64,000 bases of DNA. Source: Malurus cyaneus samueli (Eukaryota; Chordata; Aves; Passeriformes; Maluridae). Made by a program: the position numbers and the translations under genes. This document shows positions 62,715 to 64,000 of this stretch, in pieces (the stretch's first letter is position 1; each line of letters begins with the position of its first letter). Below the pieces are notes generated by a model, which saw only the letters and a program-made list of their open reading frames with translations, did not search any database and was not told where the DNA came from. The DNA lies in NCBI GenBank assembly GCA_009741485.1, contig CM019218.1:33108387-33172386 (forward strand), read 5' to 3'.

Positions 62715-64000
62715 ATGGTGAGTCCTGCGGCCGGGCGGCCCGGGACCGGCGGCGGGTGGGGCCGGGGCTGGGGCGGGCTCCGAGGGTCCTGGGCCAGCGG
62801 GTGCCGTGAGGGGCGGCGCGCAGCCCTCCGGGCCGGGCCCATCGAGCAGCCCGGGCTCGGCCAGAGCCGTCCGGGAGGCAGCGCGGGGTTCGGGGCAGCG
62901 GCTGAGGCGGGAGGGCTGTGCCTGCTGCTGTGCCCTGGGAGCGGGGGATTTCGGGGATAAGTGAGGGAAAAGGGGAGTCTCACAAATCTCAGTTAGTACG
63001 TGGTTTTCAGTGTCGGCGATCTCTACAGCGATTAGCTTGGTATCTGTTGCTATGCGATTCCGATTTCATCTGTTTAACGTACAAATAAATGTCTGCAAAT
63101 AAAGGTGAAGTGTTGCTATTTTGCTTTTTTCCTAGGGGTCTAAATTTTTAAATACTCTGTGTCTAAGTGCCATGTCTTGGAGGGGAAAACACATCTTTTG
63201 TTGCAACTCTTACTAGTACAGGTGTAGTTATTTTTTCCCTTAAGGTATTCTGTTTCTTGTTCTCGACATGTTGATAGTGACTCTTCAGGGTGTTCATTGC
63301 ACGCTTGGCATTTTGAGTGTTATGGCTTTCTTTACTCTAAACACCTGTAGAAAATTGTTCAATAAACAGATAGAGGAACCCTGCAGATAAGCTTCTCAGA
63401 GTGAGGTTTCCCTTAAGTAACCTCCCTTGGCAGAAGGGGATTTACCTATAGAAATTTCAAGTGCAAAGAAAATTAAGTCCCTGATATGTGCTCTCCAGAT
63501 AACACATTTTGCTGATGTCCATGTTTCCATCAAATCAGCAGAGATAAGTCAGCAGAGGTCAGGGAAGAAGCTGGTCCTTGTGTTCATATGGATCAGCGTC
63601 TTTAAACTCCAATCTGTTTTTAAGCATGACTTTGAAACAGCAGCAGGCACTAGTCTTATAAATCCATTTCTGCCTTCAACATGAGTGACCAAGATTACAT
63701 ACCCAAATGCCGTCATGATTGGGTGCCATAACTGTGAAAAAGGCAATGAAGTTCCTGCCCAAAAAATCCAATCAACTGAAAGCCAGCTGGTTTTACTGGC
63801 ACACTGGTAGCTGTTAATCGGCTTGAATGAGGCTGTTGTAGTGGGAACTTAGGGGTGTGATCTTCAGAACAGAGGAGGTTTTATCTTTGGCAGACACTGG
63901 GGAGATACCTTTACCTGAAAGGCTGCTTTTATGCACATGTGATAGTGCTACACTTAAGAGCAACAGAGATGCCAAAACCAGAGTCCTGTTTTTGTAGAAA
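62715..64000 (+). CDS. DNAL1: DNAL1 (axonemal dynein light chain 1) exon 1 and start of intron 1
   Basis: ATG at 62715-62717 in the context caccATGg is followed immediately by a strong donor, so exon 1 would code only for the initiator Met (ATG|gtgagt). DNAL1 is a leucine-rich-repeat light chain bound to outer-arm dynein gamma heavy chain in motile cilia. The identification comes from synteny after the ACOT cluster and from promoter style. No leucine-rich-repeat exon is present up to 64000, so the coding body must lie to the right. The remainder to the window end is intronic sequence in which I recognise nothing. Confidence 0.55.

Noticed and set aside
1..64000. CRISPR arrays, bacterial operons, tRNA or rRNA genes
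   Set aside because: No spaced direct repeats, ribosome-binding sites or cloverleaf candidates were recognised; the sequence is clearly avian nuclear DNA.

Overview
This is vertebrate nuclear DNA, almost certainly from a bird and probably a songbird (Passeriformes). The evidence is several 5'-truncated CR1 LINE copies with avian-type 3' ends, avian ERVL-type solo LTRs, short introns and intergenic gaps, and small very GC-rich CpG islands in an AT-rich background. Gene order matches the human 14q24.3 block NUMB - RIOX1 - ACOT cluster - DNAL1. That synteny, recalled from general knowledge rather than searched, supports the names of genes that show little or no coding sequence here.

Layout: (1) 1-28.3 kb holds no recognisable coding sequence. 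It is best read as the first intron of NUMB on the minus strand, ending at a CpG-island promoter (27.4-28.8 kb) with a clear minus-strand splice donor and a dense cluster of CCAAT boxes. The intron carries CR1 and LTR debris and simple repeats. (2) 28.9-35.3 kb is intergenic. (3) 35.5-37.2 kb is RIOX1 (NO66/MAPJD), an intronless JmjC ribosomal oxygenase. Its catalytic half is intact, but its GC-rich 5' third is spread over all three frames. (4) 37.2-40.2 kb is intergenic. (5) 40.3-59.6 kb is a tandem array of type-I acyl-CoA thioesterase/BAAT-family genes, all on the plus strand with three exons each and phase 1 then phase 0 introns. The array comprises an orphan exon-3 pseudogene fragment (40.3 kb), gene A (42.1-46.4 kb, broken exon-1 donor), gene B (48.5-53.3 kb, full catalytic triad and a C-terminal SKL) and gene C (54.7-59.6 kb, BAAT-like, glycine in place of the catalytic nucleophile). 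(6) 62.7 kb is the first exon of DNAL1, with the ATG immediately followed by the splice donor. The rest of that gene lies beyond the window.

The thioesterase genes would act on acyl-CoAs in mitochondria and peroxisomes. The array shows active birth-and-death evolution. Exon 1 of A and B differ at one base in 610, including at silent sites, while their other exons are clearly diverged. Gene A has lost its splice donor, a further exon-3 copy is decaying beside an LTR, and gene C keeps an open frame but has lost its nucleophile. I see no bacterial-type system, CRISPR array or tRNA/rRNA gene.
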